From Streptomyces sp. TRM49041 (GTDB lineage Bacteria; Actinomycetota; Actinomycetes; Streptomycetales; Streptomycetaceae), in assembly GCF_008271805.1 (NCBI RefSeq), contig NZ_VSRY01000095.1, positions 95,294-159,293 of the forward strand: a stretch of 64,000 bases of DNA, written 5' to 3'. Of this stretch, positions 42,801 through 50,173 are shown one piece after another. The notes under the pieces are model-generated. The model was not told the DNA's origin, searched no databases, and was given only the letters and a program-made list of their open reading frames with translations. Each line of letters starts with the position of its first letter. The first letter of the stretch is position 1. The translations under genes and the position numbers were made by a program.

Positions 42801-43766
42801 CCGTACCTCCTCGTCGACGGTCGGCATGGTGGTGATCCGCTGGTCGGTGATGACAGCGGTGAGCCGTTCGAAGGCGGACAGCAGCGAGTTGGTGATGCCG
42901 GCGTCGTCGCCGAAGGTGGCGAGGGTCTCCTCGTAGGCGTAGTAGGGCCGGTAGGGAATCTCCACCGCGCCCCAGTAGGCGGCGAGTTCCTCACCGACGA
43001 GCCCGGTGGGGAAACCGTCGAACTTGAGCCGGGCCAGCGCCCGTCCGGCGTCGGCCTTCTCCTTCTCGCCCTCGTCGATCCGCATCGGTACGGGGAAGAT
43101 GCGGATGCCCCGGCCGCCGTACCGCTCGTCGATCTGCCGGGCCACGGCGGCGGCGCCGTCCATGGACTGGTCGCTGAGCGTGAAGCAGTCGACGAGTACG
43201 TCCGGGAGGTGGACGGTGCAGATGTCGGCGATGTCGCTGAGGCCGGTGCGGCTGTCGATGAGGACGAAGTCGTAGTTGGCCTTCATGTCGTCGCGCAGGG
43301 CGTCGAAGAAGTGGCCGCCGCCGAGCCGGTCGTAGAAGTTGTCCCAGTCGAAGGTGGAGACGGTCGCGGAGTACTCGCGGTTCTGTCTGCCGGCGGAGAC
43401 GAAGTCGAGGGTGCCGCCGGCGGGGAACTCCCAGCCGAGCGCCTCGGGGGTGAGGGAGACGGCGTGCTGCTGGATGCGCGTGTAGTCGCGGTGCCAGTCG
43501 TCGGGCCGGTGGACGGGGTTGGTGGCGGCCCAGGCGTACTCGGTGATCAGGTCGATGACGCCGGTGGTGGCGCCGAGCGTGGACGGGTCGAGGAACGGGT
43601 GGAAGAAGCGGTGGAGGCCGGGGGCTTCCAGGTCCCAGTCGACGGCGAGCACCCGTCGGCCGTTGGCGGCGAGTATCCAGGCCGTGTTGGCCAGGGCCAT
43701 CGTCCGTCCCGTTCCCCCTTTGTAGGAGTAGAAGGTGACGATGCGTCCATCACGACTGGCGGTCAT
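39831..43766 (-). CDS. fxsT: FxSxx-COOH system protein: MinD-like + TIR + NB-ARC + TPR (STAND architecture)
   Basis: 1311-aa multidomain protein. Residues 10-300: MinD/ParA-like ATPase with deviant Walker A KGGTGRT (16-22) and FVLIDSRTGLSDIADI. Residues about 338-465: TIR domain (LFLSYVAENRMWADWIESVLTRAGFRVV, TVVLLSSAYLKSARAVEFWRRA with Glu409 a possible NADase Glu). Residues about 480-860: NB-ARC with P-loop GLGGVGKTQVA (527-537) and Walker B WLLVFDNADD. Residues about 880-1290: repeated tetratricopeptide units with NPHT/HPYTL-type spacing. Its start overlaps fxsC by 17 bp, with GGAGGA upstream. This STAND architecture is typical of conflict sensors. The symbol follows FxSxx-family usage and is tentative. 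Confidence 0.85.
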   Translation of the reverse strand: MTASRDGRIVTFYSYKGGTGRTMALANTAWILAANGRRVLAVDWDLEAPGLHRFFHPFLDPSTLGATTGVIDLITEYAWAATNPVHRPDDWHRDYTRIQQHAVSLTPEALGWEFPAGGTLDFVSAGRQNREYSATVSTFDWDNFYDRLGGGHFFDALRDDMKANYDFVLIDSRTGLSDIADICTVHLPDVLVDCFTLSDQSMDGAAAVARQIDERYGGRGIRIFPVPMRIDEGEKEKADAGRALARLKFDGFPTGLVGEELAAYWGAVEIPYRPYYAYEETLATFGDDAGITNSLLSAFERLTAVITDQRITTMPTVDEEVRLRIRDAFTRRRPAQPADLFLSYVAENRMWADWIESVLTRAGFRVVPRDVSAEPVAAGPVPAAEAADTAARTVVLLSSAYLKSARAVEFWRRATAEDPGGGRRHLLPVRVGDVRLTAPYIDRDPVDLFRLDEVHATATLLRALDRPVKLADGVPPGPRFPGTVPKIWNAPPRNPGFTGRSFVLERMRDQLGGGMTVVLPQPQTLYGLGGVGKTQVALEYVHRFMADYDLVWWMSAEQPDDVIAGLAELAVRLGAQVGEDMAAASREAVDLLRRGVPSHRWLLVFDNADDPDQLKRFFPTGGHILVTSRNQTWSQYGDALPVDVFLREESVEHLQRRARGLSDEDADRVAEAVGDLPLAVEQAAAWIAETATPVSDYLEQLERTAASTLSLNQPAGYPEPVAATWNVSIERLKERSPAAVRLLQLCAFFAPEPIHANLLYSKEMIEALKPYDPSLQEKLVLGRVIREIGRFALAKVDQVSNSIQVHRLVQAVIRAQLTEEEQREARHAVHRVLAGARPDDDEPIDNPSTWPTFATIWPHLATSEARYCRDPETRRLLIDRVRYLWKRGDWKSAWTLGTELRDAWREMLGDDDLQYLYLRFHLSNILRSQGRYVEARNLDQVTLERQRAVLGPSHPHTYMTTSGLAMDLGTLGDYGRAMELATEAHEGFQQIFHESHPRTLAAANNLALNLRMVGQYARAREIDQDVFDRRTEVLGPDHPYTLSSATSLARDLREVGRYEESVALLSRTYAAYKETLGRAFPGTLAAGKSLAVSLRRAGLLDDARRLTTATRNRYRAKYTSANPDSLACDLNLAADLYAAGEPVAARDLAQEVVDQYTKVPGERHPYTLAAINNLGIYQWGCGAPDVAEQLLRAALRTMRDVLGERHPHALFCTVNLANAKADLGELDEALAIERSTVDTLRDVLGARHPEVLAVASNMSVTLGALGRKAEAGRLRAETAEELSRLLGDDHALTRLSRDERRVHRDLEPLAV

Positions 43767-45090
43767 CCGGGTCCTCCGCGTCGGGGGCGATCTCGTGCGT
43801 CTCGGGGACGAGGTGCGTGGTGGCGAACTCGCTGGGCAGGGGGCCGCGCAGCCGGGGCCGCTCGGTGGGGCGGCCGCCCGCGGGGGCCGGTGGGTAGACG
43901 GCGGCGTGCCGCAGATACTGCTGGGCGGCCGCCTCGACGACCTGGGGCAGGATCTGGCCGAACGCCTCCATGCTCGGGACCCCCCGGGCGGCGGCTCTGC
44001 CGGCGGCGCGGCCCTGTCCCATCATGACCGGCATGGTCTGTTCGAGCTTCTCGGACAGTTCGGATTCGGCCGCGCGGCTCTGCTGGTCCATGCGGTTCCA
44101 GGGGACGACGACGCTGACCCAGGGGCGGTGTTCGGCGTCGAACGCGGCGAGCCTGGCGCGGCGCTCCTCGTCCTGGAGGGCCCAGCGGTCGACGAGGAGG
44201 AGCTCGGGTCTGGTCGGCGGGACCTTGGCGTCCAGGGGGCCGGTGTCGTGGTCGAAGGAGGTAATGGTCGCCTGGTAGTTGAGGGAGCGGGCGAGATCCT
44301 CGGCGACGTAGGCGAGGGGCCGGGCGGCCTCCGGGTGGTACGGGTTCCAGTCCTGCGGCATGTCGCCGTAGTAGTCGGCTTCGCGGCCCTCGGGGAGGTC
44401 GTGCCGGGTGGGGGCGGCGACAGTGACCTGGAGGGGGCGGGAGCCGCTGCCGCGCGGGCCGAACGCGCTGGGGGCCTGCCGGTAGTCGACCGGGCGGCCG
44501 GGGTCCATGGCGGCGGTGTCGGCGACGGAGACGATGCGTTTGGCCAGTTCGTAGACGGCCCGCTCGTACTCCTCGGCGAATATCCGGAGTTTGATCAGTC
44601 CGTAGAGGCCGTCGGTGACATAGCGGTCGCCGAAGGCGCGGTGGTTGAACTGGAGCCGCTCGGCGGGGCCGGGGAGCTGTTCGGGCGGGACGGGGACCCA
44701 GAGGGCCGGGACGATGGCGTCGGCGGATCTGTTGTTCCTCGCCTGGTGGAAGATGGCCCGCTGGGCGAAGGCGTACCACTCCTTGCCGCACATCTCGCTG
44801 GCGAAGTAGCGGGGCGAGAAGAGCGGGACGAAGACCCGGCAGGTGGCGAGGGTCTCGGCGAGCCGCTCGGACCAGCCCTCGCCGGAGCGTATCTCGCGGT
44901 CCATGAACCCGGCCGGGGCACCGGCGGGCAGGTCGGTCATGGCCATCACATGGCCGCACAGGTCGCGGAAGAGCCGCTCGACCCACATGTCGGGGTCGGG
45001 TCCCGCGGCCTCGTAGCGAGGTGTGTGCGCGTAACTGAGAAAGAAGTACGGCCGATGGTCCGCCGCTCGTTGTGCTGGTGACGCGTGCAC
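43750..45090 (-). CDS. fxsC: FxsC-like TIR-domain protein of the FxSxx-COOH system
   Basis: 446-aa protein. The N-terminus is a TIR domain: RPYFFLSYAHTPRYEAAGPDPDMWVERLFRDLCGHVMAM, GFMDREIRSGEGWSERLAETLATCRVFVPLFSPRYFASEMCGKEWYAF. Glu104 in CGKEW is in the position of the catalytic NADase glutamate. The second half (RPLAYVAEDLARSLNYQATITSFDHDTGPLDAKVPPTRPELLLVDRWAL) looks like a second Rossmann-type domain, ending in a Pro-rich tail. GTG 45088-45090 is preferred (MHASPAQRAADHRPYFF); a longer in-frame start exists at 45159. It is third in the operon after fxsA and fxsB; the gap of 134 bp after fxsB might hold an additional promoter. Confidence 0.85.
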   Translation of the reverse strand: MHASPAQRAADHRPYFFLSYAHTPRYEAAGPDPDMWVERLFRDLCGHVMAMTDLPAGAPAGFMDREIRSGEGWSERLAETLATCRVFVPLFSPRYFASEMCGKEWYAFAQRAIFHQARNNRSADAIVPALWVPVPPEQLPGPAERLQFNHRAFGDRYVTDGLYGLIKLRIFAEEYERAVYELAKRIVSVADTAAMDPGRPVDYRQAPSAFGPRGSGSRPLQVTVAAPTRHDLPEGREADYYGDMPQDWNPYHPEAARPLAYVAEDLARSLNYQATITSFDHDTGPLDAKVPPTRPELLLVDRWALQDEERRARLAAFDAEHRPWVSVVVPWNRMDQQSRAAESELSEKLEQTMPVMMGQGRAAGRAAARGVPSMEAFGQILPQVVEAAAQQYLRHAAVYPPAPAGGRPTERPRLRGPLPSEFATTHLVPETHEIAPDAEDPDDRQS

Positions 45091-45224
45091 ACGACCCCCG
45101 TCCTGCTGTGAACACGAACACCCGTATCTGGGATGTGGGAAGGAAGGATACGAGCTCATTCATCATTACGGAGCGGTGTTCGCGGGACCCCGTTGGCGTT
45201 CAGTCATTCACCAGCCCTTTTCGG

Positions 45225-47408
45225 TCATCGTCCGTTCTCCGCCTCTTTCCGCAGTCCGGAGACGAGGAGTTTGCCGCCCGCGGTGAGTTCGGCGGCGTTC
45301 TCCAGGGTGCCGAGGGCCCGGCCGAGGTGGTCGGCGTGGCCGGGTTCGTACGCCGCGAGGCCCACGCGTTGGTCCGTCTCGGCGAGGAGGACGGAGACCG
45401 GGACGGGCCGCTGGTGCCAGGGCGACGGGTGGGTCCAGGCGCCGTCCAGGGCGTACAGGTCGGTGATGTCGAGCAGGGCACGGAGCCGGGCACGGCGGTG
45501 GCCGCGCAGGAGGGCGCGGGCGAGGTCCTCGGGGGTGCCTTCGAACGGCACCCCCAGGGCGCCGAGTCCATGGCGGCCGACGGCCGGTCGGGTGCCGGTG
45601 AGGGGTGTGAGGGTGGTGAGGTGCTCCAGGCGCGGGATGCCGGCATGCCGCAGGAGGGCCAGGGCGCGGGTGAGGCGGTCGGCCCAGTCGGCGAACCGGC
45701 GGCCGTCGAGGGGGCCGTCCGTGGGGATGCCGTAGCAGCCGCGGCACCAGTCGTGGTCGTCGACCGTGAGTCCCTCGACGGCCCGGACGGGAAGCCAGCC
45801 GGTGCCGGGTTCGGCGGGGGCCGCGACATGCTTCTCGCCCGCCCCGCTCCGCACGAGGAATCCGCCGTCGCCGGTGGCCCGTACCTCGAGCCGCCCCGGG
45901 CTCTCGACGCGCACGGTGCCGAGGGTGGGCAGATTCATGAAGCGGCCGTTCCAGGTGATGCGCACGGGGGTGTCCAGCCCACCCCGTACGACGGCGGCGG
46001 CGACGTACCGGGCCAGCTGCCGTGCGAGACCGAGGCCGTCCGCCCGGTGGGCGCGGAGGGCGTCGAGGGCGGTGAGGAGCCAGGTACGGGTGTAGGGGTG
46101 GGCGACGACGTGGTCGAGCGCGTCGGGCCGGTCGCGTTCGACCAGGCCGGCCAGCTCCCATGCCTCGGTCCAGCGGTCGTCGCCGCCGTGCTCCGCGACC
46201 TCGCTGTTCAGCCGGGCGAGGAGGACGCGGGTCAGGTCGTGCTGTTCGGCGGTGAGCGCGTCGGGGTCGGTGACCGCGGGGGCCGCGAGGGCGGCGGCGG
46301 TGCGGTCCTCGATGCCGCGTACGAGGGCTTCCAGATCGGCGCAGTACACGGACGGGTTGTCGAAGCCGTTGTCGGCACGGTAGCGGTGGGGGTAGAGGCC
46401 GCCGCCGCAGGACCGTACGACGGGGCACCCGCGGCAGGTGTCGCCGACGCCGTCGAGGCCGAGCTGCCGGGCCCGTACGCCGGGGTGGGCGGCCACGTCG
46501 TCGAAGGAGTGGTGGAACACGTCGAAGCCGGTGGCGGCGGCGCCGTCATAGGCGCTCTTGAGGGAGTCGACCTGTTCGAGGGTGCCGTCGGTCTCGATGA
46601 CGACGAGGTCGGTGGGCGCGAGGCCGAGCGACTCGGTGAGGCTGGGCCCTCCGGCGAGGGTGGAGAGGACGGACTCGAAGAGCCGTACGGGCACGGGCCT
46701 GCCCTGGCTGTTCCACCGGTCGAACGCGGCGAGGATCCAGGCGGCGTACGCGGTGGGCGAGCCGTCCGGCCGGGGCGGCGGATTCTCCCAGGTCGCGTGG
46801 GGCAGCAGGAAGTCGACACGCGGCGGGTCGAGCGCGGTGAGCGCGTCGTATACGGCGACGGGGTCGTTCTCGATGTCGATGGTGCAGAGCAGACCGAGGT
46901 CGAGGTGGCGGTAGCGGTCGCTGTGCAGCAGGTCGACGGCGCGGAGGACCTGGGGGTGGCTGCTGCGGCCGTCGGCGAAGCGACGGTGCCGGTCGTTGGC
47001 GGCCCTGTCGCCGTCGAGGGAGATGCCGACCTTGACGTCGTACGCCTCGAAGACATCGAGGTAGCGGGGGGAGAGCTGGACGCCGTTGGTGTGGATCCGC
47101 AGGTCGAGCGCGGTGACCGGGGCGAGGGCGCGGGTCAGTTCGGCGCAGACGCGGCGCAGTCGGTCGGGGCCCGCGAGCAGGGGCTCCCCTCCGTGCAGGA
47201 TCACTGACACGGAGGGCAGGGAGTGGGTGGCGGCGTGCTCGGCCAGTCGCCGGGCCGTCCAGGCGATCGCCTCGTCGGAGATTGTCTTCGGGCGGGTGCG
47301 CCAGCTGTGATCGGCGTGCTCGTAGATATAGCAGTGGTCACAGGCGAGATCACATCGGCTGTGGACTTTGAGAACGACCTCGCGGAATGGGACCAGGGGT
47401 CCTGTCAT
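45225..47408 (-). CDS. fxsB: FxsB-like radical SAM/SPASM peptide maturase fused to a degenerate HExxH-type domain
   Basis: 727-aa enzyme. Residues 1-400: radical SAM core with the CxxxCxxC cluster motif HSRCDLACDHCYIYE (Cys19, 23, 26), ILHGGEPLLAG, DLRIHTNGVQL and VGISLDGD, then a cysteine-rich SPASM-like region (GDTCRGCPVVRSCGGGLYPHRY, SVYCADLEALV). Residues about 430-727 resemble the HExxH modification domain often fused to FxsB, but where HExxH is expected (ALLRGHRRARLRALLDITDLY, about 633-645) the sequence reads RGHRR, so metallopeptidase-type chemistry is probably lost. It starts 9 nt after fxsA and presumably modifies the FxsA C-terminal region. Confidence 0.88.
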   Translation of the reverse strand: MTGPLVPFREVVLKVHSRCDLACDHCYIYEHADHSWRTRPKTISDEAIAWTARRLAEHAATHSLPSVSVILHGGEPLLAGPDRLRRVCAELTRALAPVTALDLRIHTNGVQLSPRYLDVFEAYDVKVGISLDGDRAANDRHRRFADGRSSHPQVLRAVDLLHSDRYRHLDLGLLCTIDIENDPVAVYDALTALDPPRVDFLLPHATWENPPPRPDGSPTAYAAWILAAFDRWNSQGRPVPVRLFESVLSTLAGGPSLTESLGLAPTDLVVIETDGTLEQVDSLKSAYDGAAATGFDVFHHSFDDVAAHPGVRARQLGLDGVGDTCRGCPVVRSCGGGLYPHRYRADNGFDNPSVYCADLEALVRGIEDRTAAALAAPAVTDPDALTAEQHDLTRVLLARLNSEVAEHGGDDRWTEAWELAGLVERDRPDALDHVVAHPYTRTWLLTALDALRAHRADGLGLARQLARYVAAAVVRGGLDTPVRITWNGRFMNLPTLGTVRVESPGRLEVRATGDGGFLVRSGAGEKHVAAPAEPGTGWLPVRAVEGLTVDDHDWCRGCYGIPTDGPLDGRRFADWADRLTRALALLRHAGIPRLEHLTTLTPLTGTRPAVGRHGLGALGVPFEGTPEDLARALLRGHRRARLRALLDITDLYALDGAWTHPSPWHQRPVPVSVLLAETDQRVGLAAYEPGHADHLGRALGTLENAAELTAGGKLLVSGLRKEAENGR

Positions 47409-47417
47409 TCCGCCAGT

Positions 47418-47582
47418 TTAGAGCGCGGAGTTGAACGTGGCGGTGCGTTGTGCACGGGCGTTCTCGGAGGGCAGGACGCGGCTGATCTTCTTCGCGGTGT
47501 CCGTGCCGCGCACATCGATCTCGGCGAGGGGCACCCGGTTCTTCTTCGCGACAGCGAAGGTCATGGAGGTCTGAGCGCTCAC
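47418..47582 (-). CDS. fxsA: FxsA-like precursor peptide ending in FxSxx-COOH
   Basis: 54-aa peptide: MSAQTSMTFAVAKKNRVPLAEI..., ending ARAQRTATFNSAL. The terminal five residues F-N-S-A-L fit the FxSxx-COOH signature of the family. GTG 47580-47582 is chosen because AAGGA lies about 10 nt upstream; ATG 47562-47564 (MTFAVAKKN) is the alternative. It is too small for a standard gene caller. The stop lies 9 nt before fxsB, so the two are coupled. The leader holds the basic KKNR and RGTD segments. By analogy with other radical SAM systems it is the substrate of FxsB. No export or protease gene is obvious in the operon. Confidence 0.82.
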   Translation of the reverse strand: MSAQTSMTFAVAKKNRVPLAEIDVRGTDTAKKISRVLPSENARAQRTATFNSAL

Positions 47583-47621
47583 GGCGGCCGTCCTTGAGGG
47601 ATATGTGTCGATCTGTGGGAA

Positions 47622-47637
47622 ACCGCACCGTTGCGGT
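47622..47637. promoter_or_regulatory. Inverted repeat ACCGCA-CCGT-TGCGGT between fxsA and the SLATT gene
   Basis: Perfect 6-bp arms around a 4-bp spacer in the 205-bp gap between fxsA (start 47582) and the divergent SLATT gene (start 47788). Operator-like; it could coordinate the two transcripts, but no local regulator gene is seen. Confidence 0.4.
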
Positions 47638-47787
47638 GTCGGCGGCACGACTTTACTCTCGTGGCCACCTGCAGCAAATCAAGCGCATACGGATGGAACG
47701 GAAGAGTTGCGCCAGTATTCCCCGACCGACCCGGAAGAAGCCATTCCACTGAAAGAGTGACAACAAAACCGCACACGGGGGGTGCGC

Positions 47788-48717
47788 ATGACCGGCTATC
47801 ACGGCCCGCTCCAGAGCATGGTCTTCCGCAACGCGGATCTGCCGATGCTGTTCCACCGCGCCGATGAGATCGCCGTCGCGCGTCAGCGGGAGGCCGTACA
47901 GGCCACGCGTCTACAACTGCTCCTGCTCGTGCTGGGGGCCTGTCTGGCGGCGCTGCCCGGCGGGTGGCGGATCGGCGAGGGATTCCGCCTGGCGGGGGCG
48001 CTGAGCGCGCTGGCGTACGCGGGTGTGCTGGTCGTCACGTACCGCGCGGCGCGGCGCCGGGCGAAGTCGCACTGGCAACTGAACAGGTCGGCGGCGGAGT
48101 TCATCAAGTCGATGTCGTGGCGGTACGCGGTGCACGGCACGCCCTTCGACTCGGACGCGCCGGAGGTCGACGGGACCTATCTGTCGCGCCTGGAGGAGGG
48201 CCTCGCGGAGTTGCGGAAGGTGGGCTGGCAGGACCCGCGCGACACGGACAAGGCGACGGGCGGCGGGCTCATCACTCCGGCGATGCGGATGCTGCGCGAC
48301 AAGCCGTTCAGGGTGCGCAAGGAGACCTACGTCCGGGACCGGCTGATCGAGCAGCGCACCTGGTACCACCGGCGCCAGGTGGTGTCGCGCCACGCGACCG
48401 TCCTGTGGTCGGCGACGACCGCCGCGCTCACGGTGCTGGCCCTGCTGCTGGGTCTGCTCCAGGCGTTCTCCGCGGGCGGGTCGCCGACGGTGGCCGGGCT
48501 GCTGTCGGCCGCGGCGGCGTCGTCCGTGGCGTGGAGCGAGATCCGCCGGCACCAGCCGCTGATCGCCGCGCACTCGCTGGTGGAGGAGGATCTGGCGGCG
48601 ATGCACACAGCGATGGAGACGGTGGTCACGGAGGAGGAGTGGGGGGCCGCGGTGTACGAGGCGGAGCGCCTGGTGTCTCCGCAGCACACGGACTGGCTGG
48701 TGCAGCACCGGAGGTAG
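47788..48717 (+). CDS. SLATT-type (DUF4231) membrane effector
   Basis: 309-aa protein with two hydrophobic pairs: residues about 38-60 and 66-85 (LQLLLLVLGACLAALPGGWRI, LAGALSALAYAGVLVVTY), and residues about 205-250 (ATVLWSATTAALTVLALLLGLLQAF, VAGLLSAAAASSVAWSEIRRH). A charged helical linker lies between them (SAAEFIKSMSWRYAVHGTPF...RDRLIEQRTWYHRRQ). This is the DUF4231/SLATT layout, proposed as a 2TM pore-type effector in nucleotide-signalling conflict systems. ATG 47788 follows GGGGGG. It is divergent from fxsA and convergent with the SLOG gene (7-bp gap). Confidence 0.75.
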   Translation: MTGYHGPLQSMVFRNADLPMLFHRADEIAVARQREAVQATRLQLLLLVLGACLAALPGGWRIGEGFRLAGALSALAYAGVLVVTYRAARRRAKSHWQLNRSAAEFIKSMSWRYAVHGTPFDSDAPEVDGTYLSRLEEGLAELRKVGWQDPRDTDKATGGGLITPAMRMLRDKPFRVRKETYVRDRLIEQRTWYHRRQVVSRHATVLWSATTAALTVLALLLGLLQAFSAGGSPTVAGLLSAAAASSVAWSEIRRHQPLIAAHSLVEEDLAAMHTAMETVVTEEEWGAAVYEAERLVSPQHTDWLVQHRR

Positions 48718-48724
48718 CTGCCGG

Positions 48725-49207
48725 TCAGAGGCGTTCGACGCCGTCGCGCCAGATGACCGTGACCGGCCGGCCGAGCGCGCGGGCGTAGTGCACGATGTCC
48801 GCCGTCCCGCCCAGCCCCCGCGACGGCCGCCCGTCCCACACGGCGAGGAGGCGGTCGCAGTTGTCGGCGATGTACGCGCCGGCCGCGTAGTACGCCTCGT
48901 CGGTGGAGTGGGCGTACGAGAGCCGCACCTCCCGCGTGGCCCGTTCCTTCAGCGTGCGGTAGCGGGTGAGCTCCTCGGGGGCCGTGAAGCCCCGCTCGTA
49001 GTCGCCGCTGGGCACGACGACGGTCAGTTCGGCGCCGCTGGCGAGTGCGATGTCCGCGAAGAGCGTGTCGGCGCCGACGGCCAGGCTGGACAGCGCCTCC
49101 AGGGAGGACCCGCGGTGCCTGTCGAAGACGGCGGTCATCGCGGCGCGGACATGGGCGTGGAGCTCGGCGGGGATGTTCCTGTGGCCCGTCACTCCGATGC
49201 GCTTCAT
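48725..49207 (-). CDS. SLOG-type nucleotide-binding protein
   Basis: 160-aa single-domain protein. It opens MKRIGVTGHRNIPAELHAHV, with a TGHR motif, then LSSLAVGADTLFADIALASGAELTVVVPSGDYERGF, and closes TADIVHYARALGRPVTVIWRDGV. This Rossmann-like pattern fits the SLOG superfamily (related to LOG and DprA/Smf), which senses or makes nucleotide-derived ligands and associates with TIR and SLATT proteins. GGGGGA precedes ATG 49205-49207. It is placed tail to tail with the SLATT gene, 7 bp apart, so the pair is not cotranscribed but is likely linked functionally. Confidence 0.75.
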   Translation of the reverse strand: MKRIGVTGHRNIPAELHAHVRAAMTAVFDRHRGSSLEALSSLAVGADTLFADIALASGAELTVVVPSGDYERGFTAPEELTRYRTLKERATREVRLSYAHSTDEAYYAAGAYIADNCDRLLAVWDGRPSRGLGGTADIVHYARALGRPVTVIWRDGVERL

Positions 49208-49226
49208 CCGTCCCCCGTGCTCGTCG

Positions 49227-49255
49227 GCCCCCGCCCGGCGCGCACGGGCGGGGGC
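49227..49255. terminator. Terminator between S1 protease and SLOG genes
   Basis: Perfect 10-bp stem GCCCCCGCCC (49227-49236) / GGGCGGGGGC (49246-49255) with a 9-nt loop, downstream of the protease stop on the minus strand. Confidence 0.55.
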
Positions 49256-49267
49256 TTTCCGCCGCCG

Positions 49268-50173
49268 TCAGTAAATACTGACGCGGTAGGCCTTCAGGGC
49301 CTCCTTGACGGGCTGGTAGAACGTCGTTCCTCCGGAGCGGCAGTTTCCGCTGCCGCCGGAGGTCAGCCCGATCGCGAGGCTGCCGGAGTACAGCGGTCCG
49401 CCGCTGTCGCCGGGCTCGGCGCACACATTCGTGCGGATCATGCCACGGACGATGTCGCCCCCGCCGTAGTTGACCGTGGCGTTGAGGCCGGTGACCGTGC
49501 CGCTGTGGGTGCCGGTGGTGGAGCCGCGGCGGGTGACGGACATGCCGACGGAGGCGTCCGCGGCGCCGGTGATGTCGGTGCCGCCGACCGAGCCCGGGTG
49601 GGACAGGGACGTGTTGTCGTACCGGACGAGGCCGTAGTCGTTGCCCGGGAAGCTGGAGCCGACGGTCGCGCCGATCGTCGTGGTGCGGCGCGAGTTGGTG
49701 TACCAGGTGCCGGCGCCGTCGGTGCAGTGCCCGGCGGTGAGCAGGTAGTACGTGCCGCCCCTGACGACGTTGAAGCCGAGTGAGCAGCGCCAGCTGTCGG
49801 CGTAGACCGCGTCGCCGCCGGAGAGGTACTTGGAGAACTTCCCGGACGTGCGCTCGACGCGCAGGGCGCCCGCGCCGGCCCCGGCCGTGCGCTTGATCCT
49901 GGCGATGTCGGCCTTGGAGACGGTGGAGTCCGCCGTCACGACCAGGGTGGCGGTCGCGGGGTCGACGTGCCAGGCCGTACCGGCGACGTCGGCCGCGAGG
50001 ACGGCTTCACCGGCGGCGGACAGCTGGTCGGCGGTGAACGTCCCGGCCGTGTCCGCGTTGGCGTTGGTGGCCGGGACGGTGAGCGCGGCGGCGGCCGCCA
50101 GTCCGGCGCCGAGGGCGAGCAGACGGCTCCGTCTGGTCGCGCCGCTGCGGGGGGTGGTGCGCTTGATCCTCAC
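49268..50173 (-). CDS. Streptogrisin-type serine protease (S1 family), secreted
   Basis: 301-aa zymogen of the SGPA/SGPB type. Signal peptide [40 protein letters not shown] with a dense arginine n-region; pro-region of about 75 residues ([53 protein letters not shown]); mature domain with TAGHC (His), NDYGLVRY (Asp) and CAEPGDSGG (Ser). Start is GTG 50171-50173 with GGGAGGA about 9 nt upstream; the nearby ATG at 50180 is out of frame. Paralogue of the protease at 37530-38621 but with a shorter pro-region. Located downstream of the SLOG gene's upstream region and isolated by a hairpin. Confidence 0.93.
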   Translation of the reverse strand: MRIKRTTPRSGATRRSRLLALGAGLAAAAALTVPATNANADTAGTFTADQLSAAGEAVLAADVAGTAWHVDPATATLVVTADSTVSKADIARIKRTAGAGAGALRVERTSGKFSKYLSGGDAVYADSWRCSLGFNVVRGGTYYLLTAGHCTDGAGTWYTNSRRTTTIGATVGSSFPGNDYGLVRYDNTSLSHPGSVGGTDITGAADASVGMSVTRRGSTTGTHSGTVTGLNATVNYGGGDIVRGMIRTNVCAEPGDSGGPLYSGSLAIGLTSGGSGNCRSGGTTFYQPVKEALKAYRVSIY

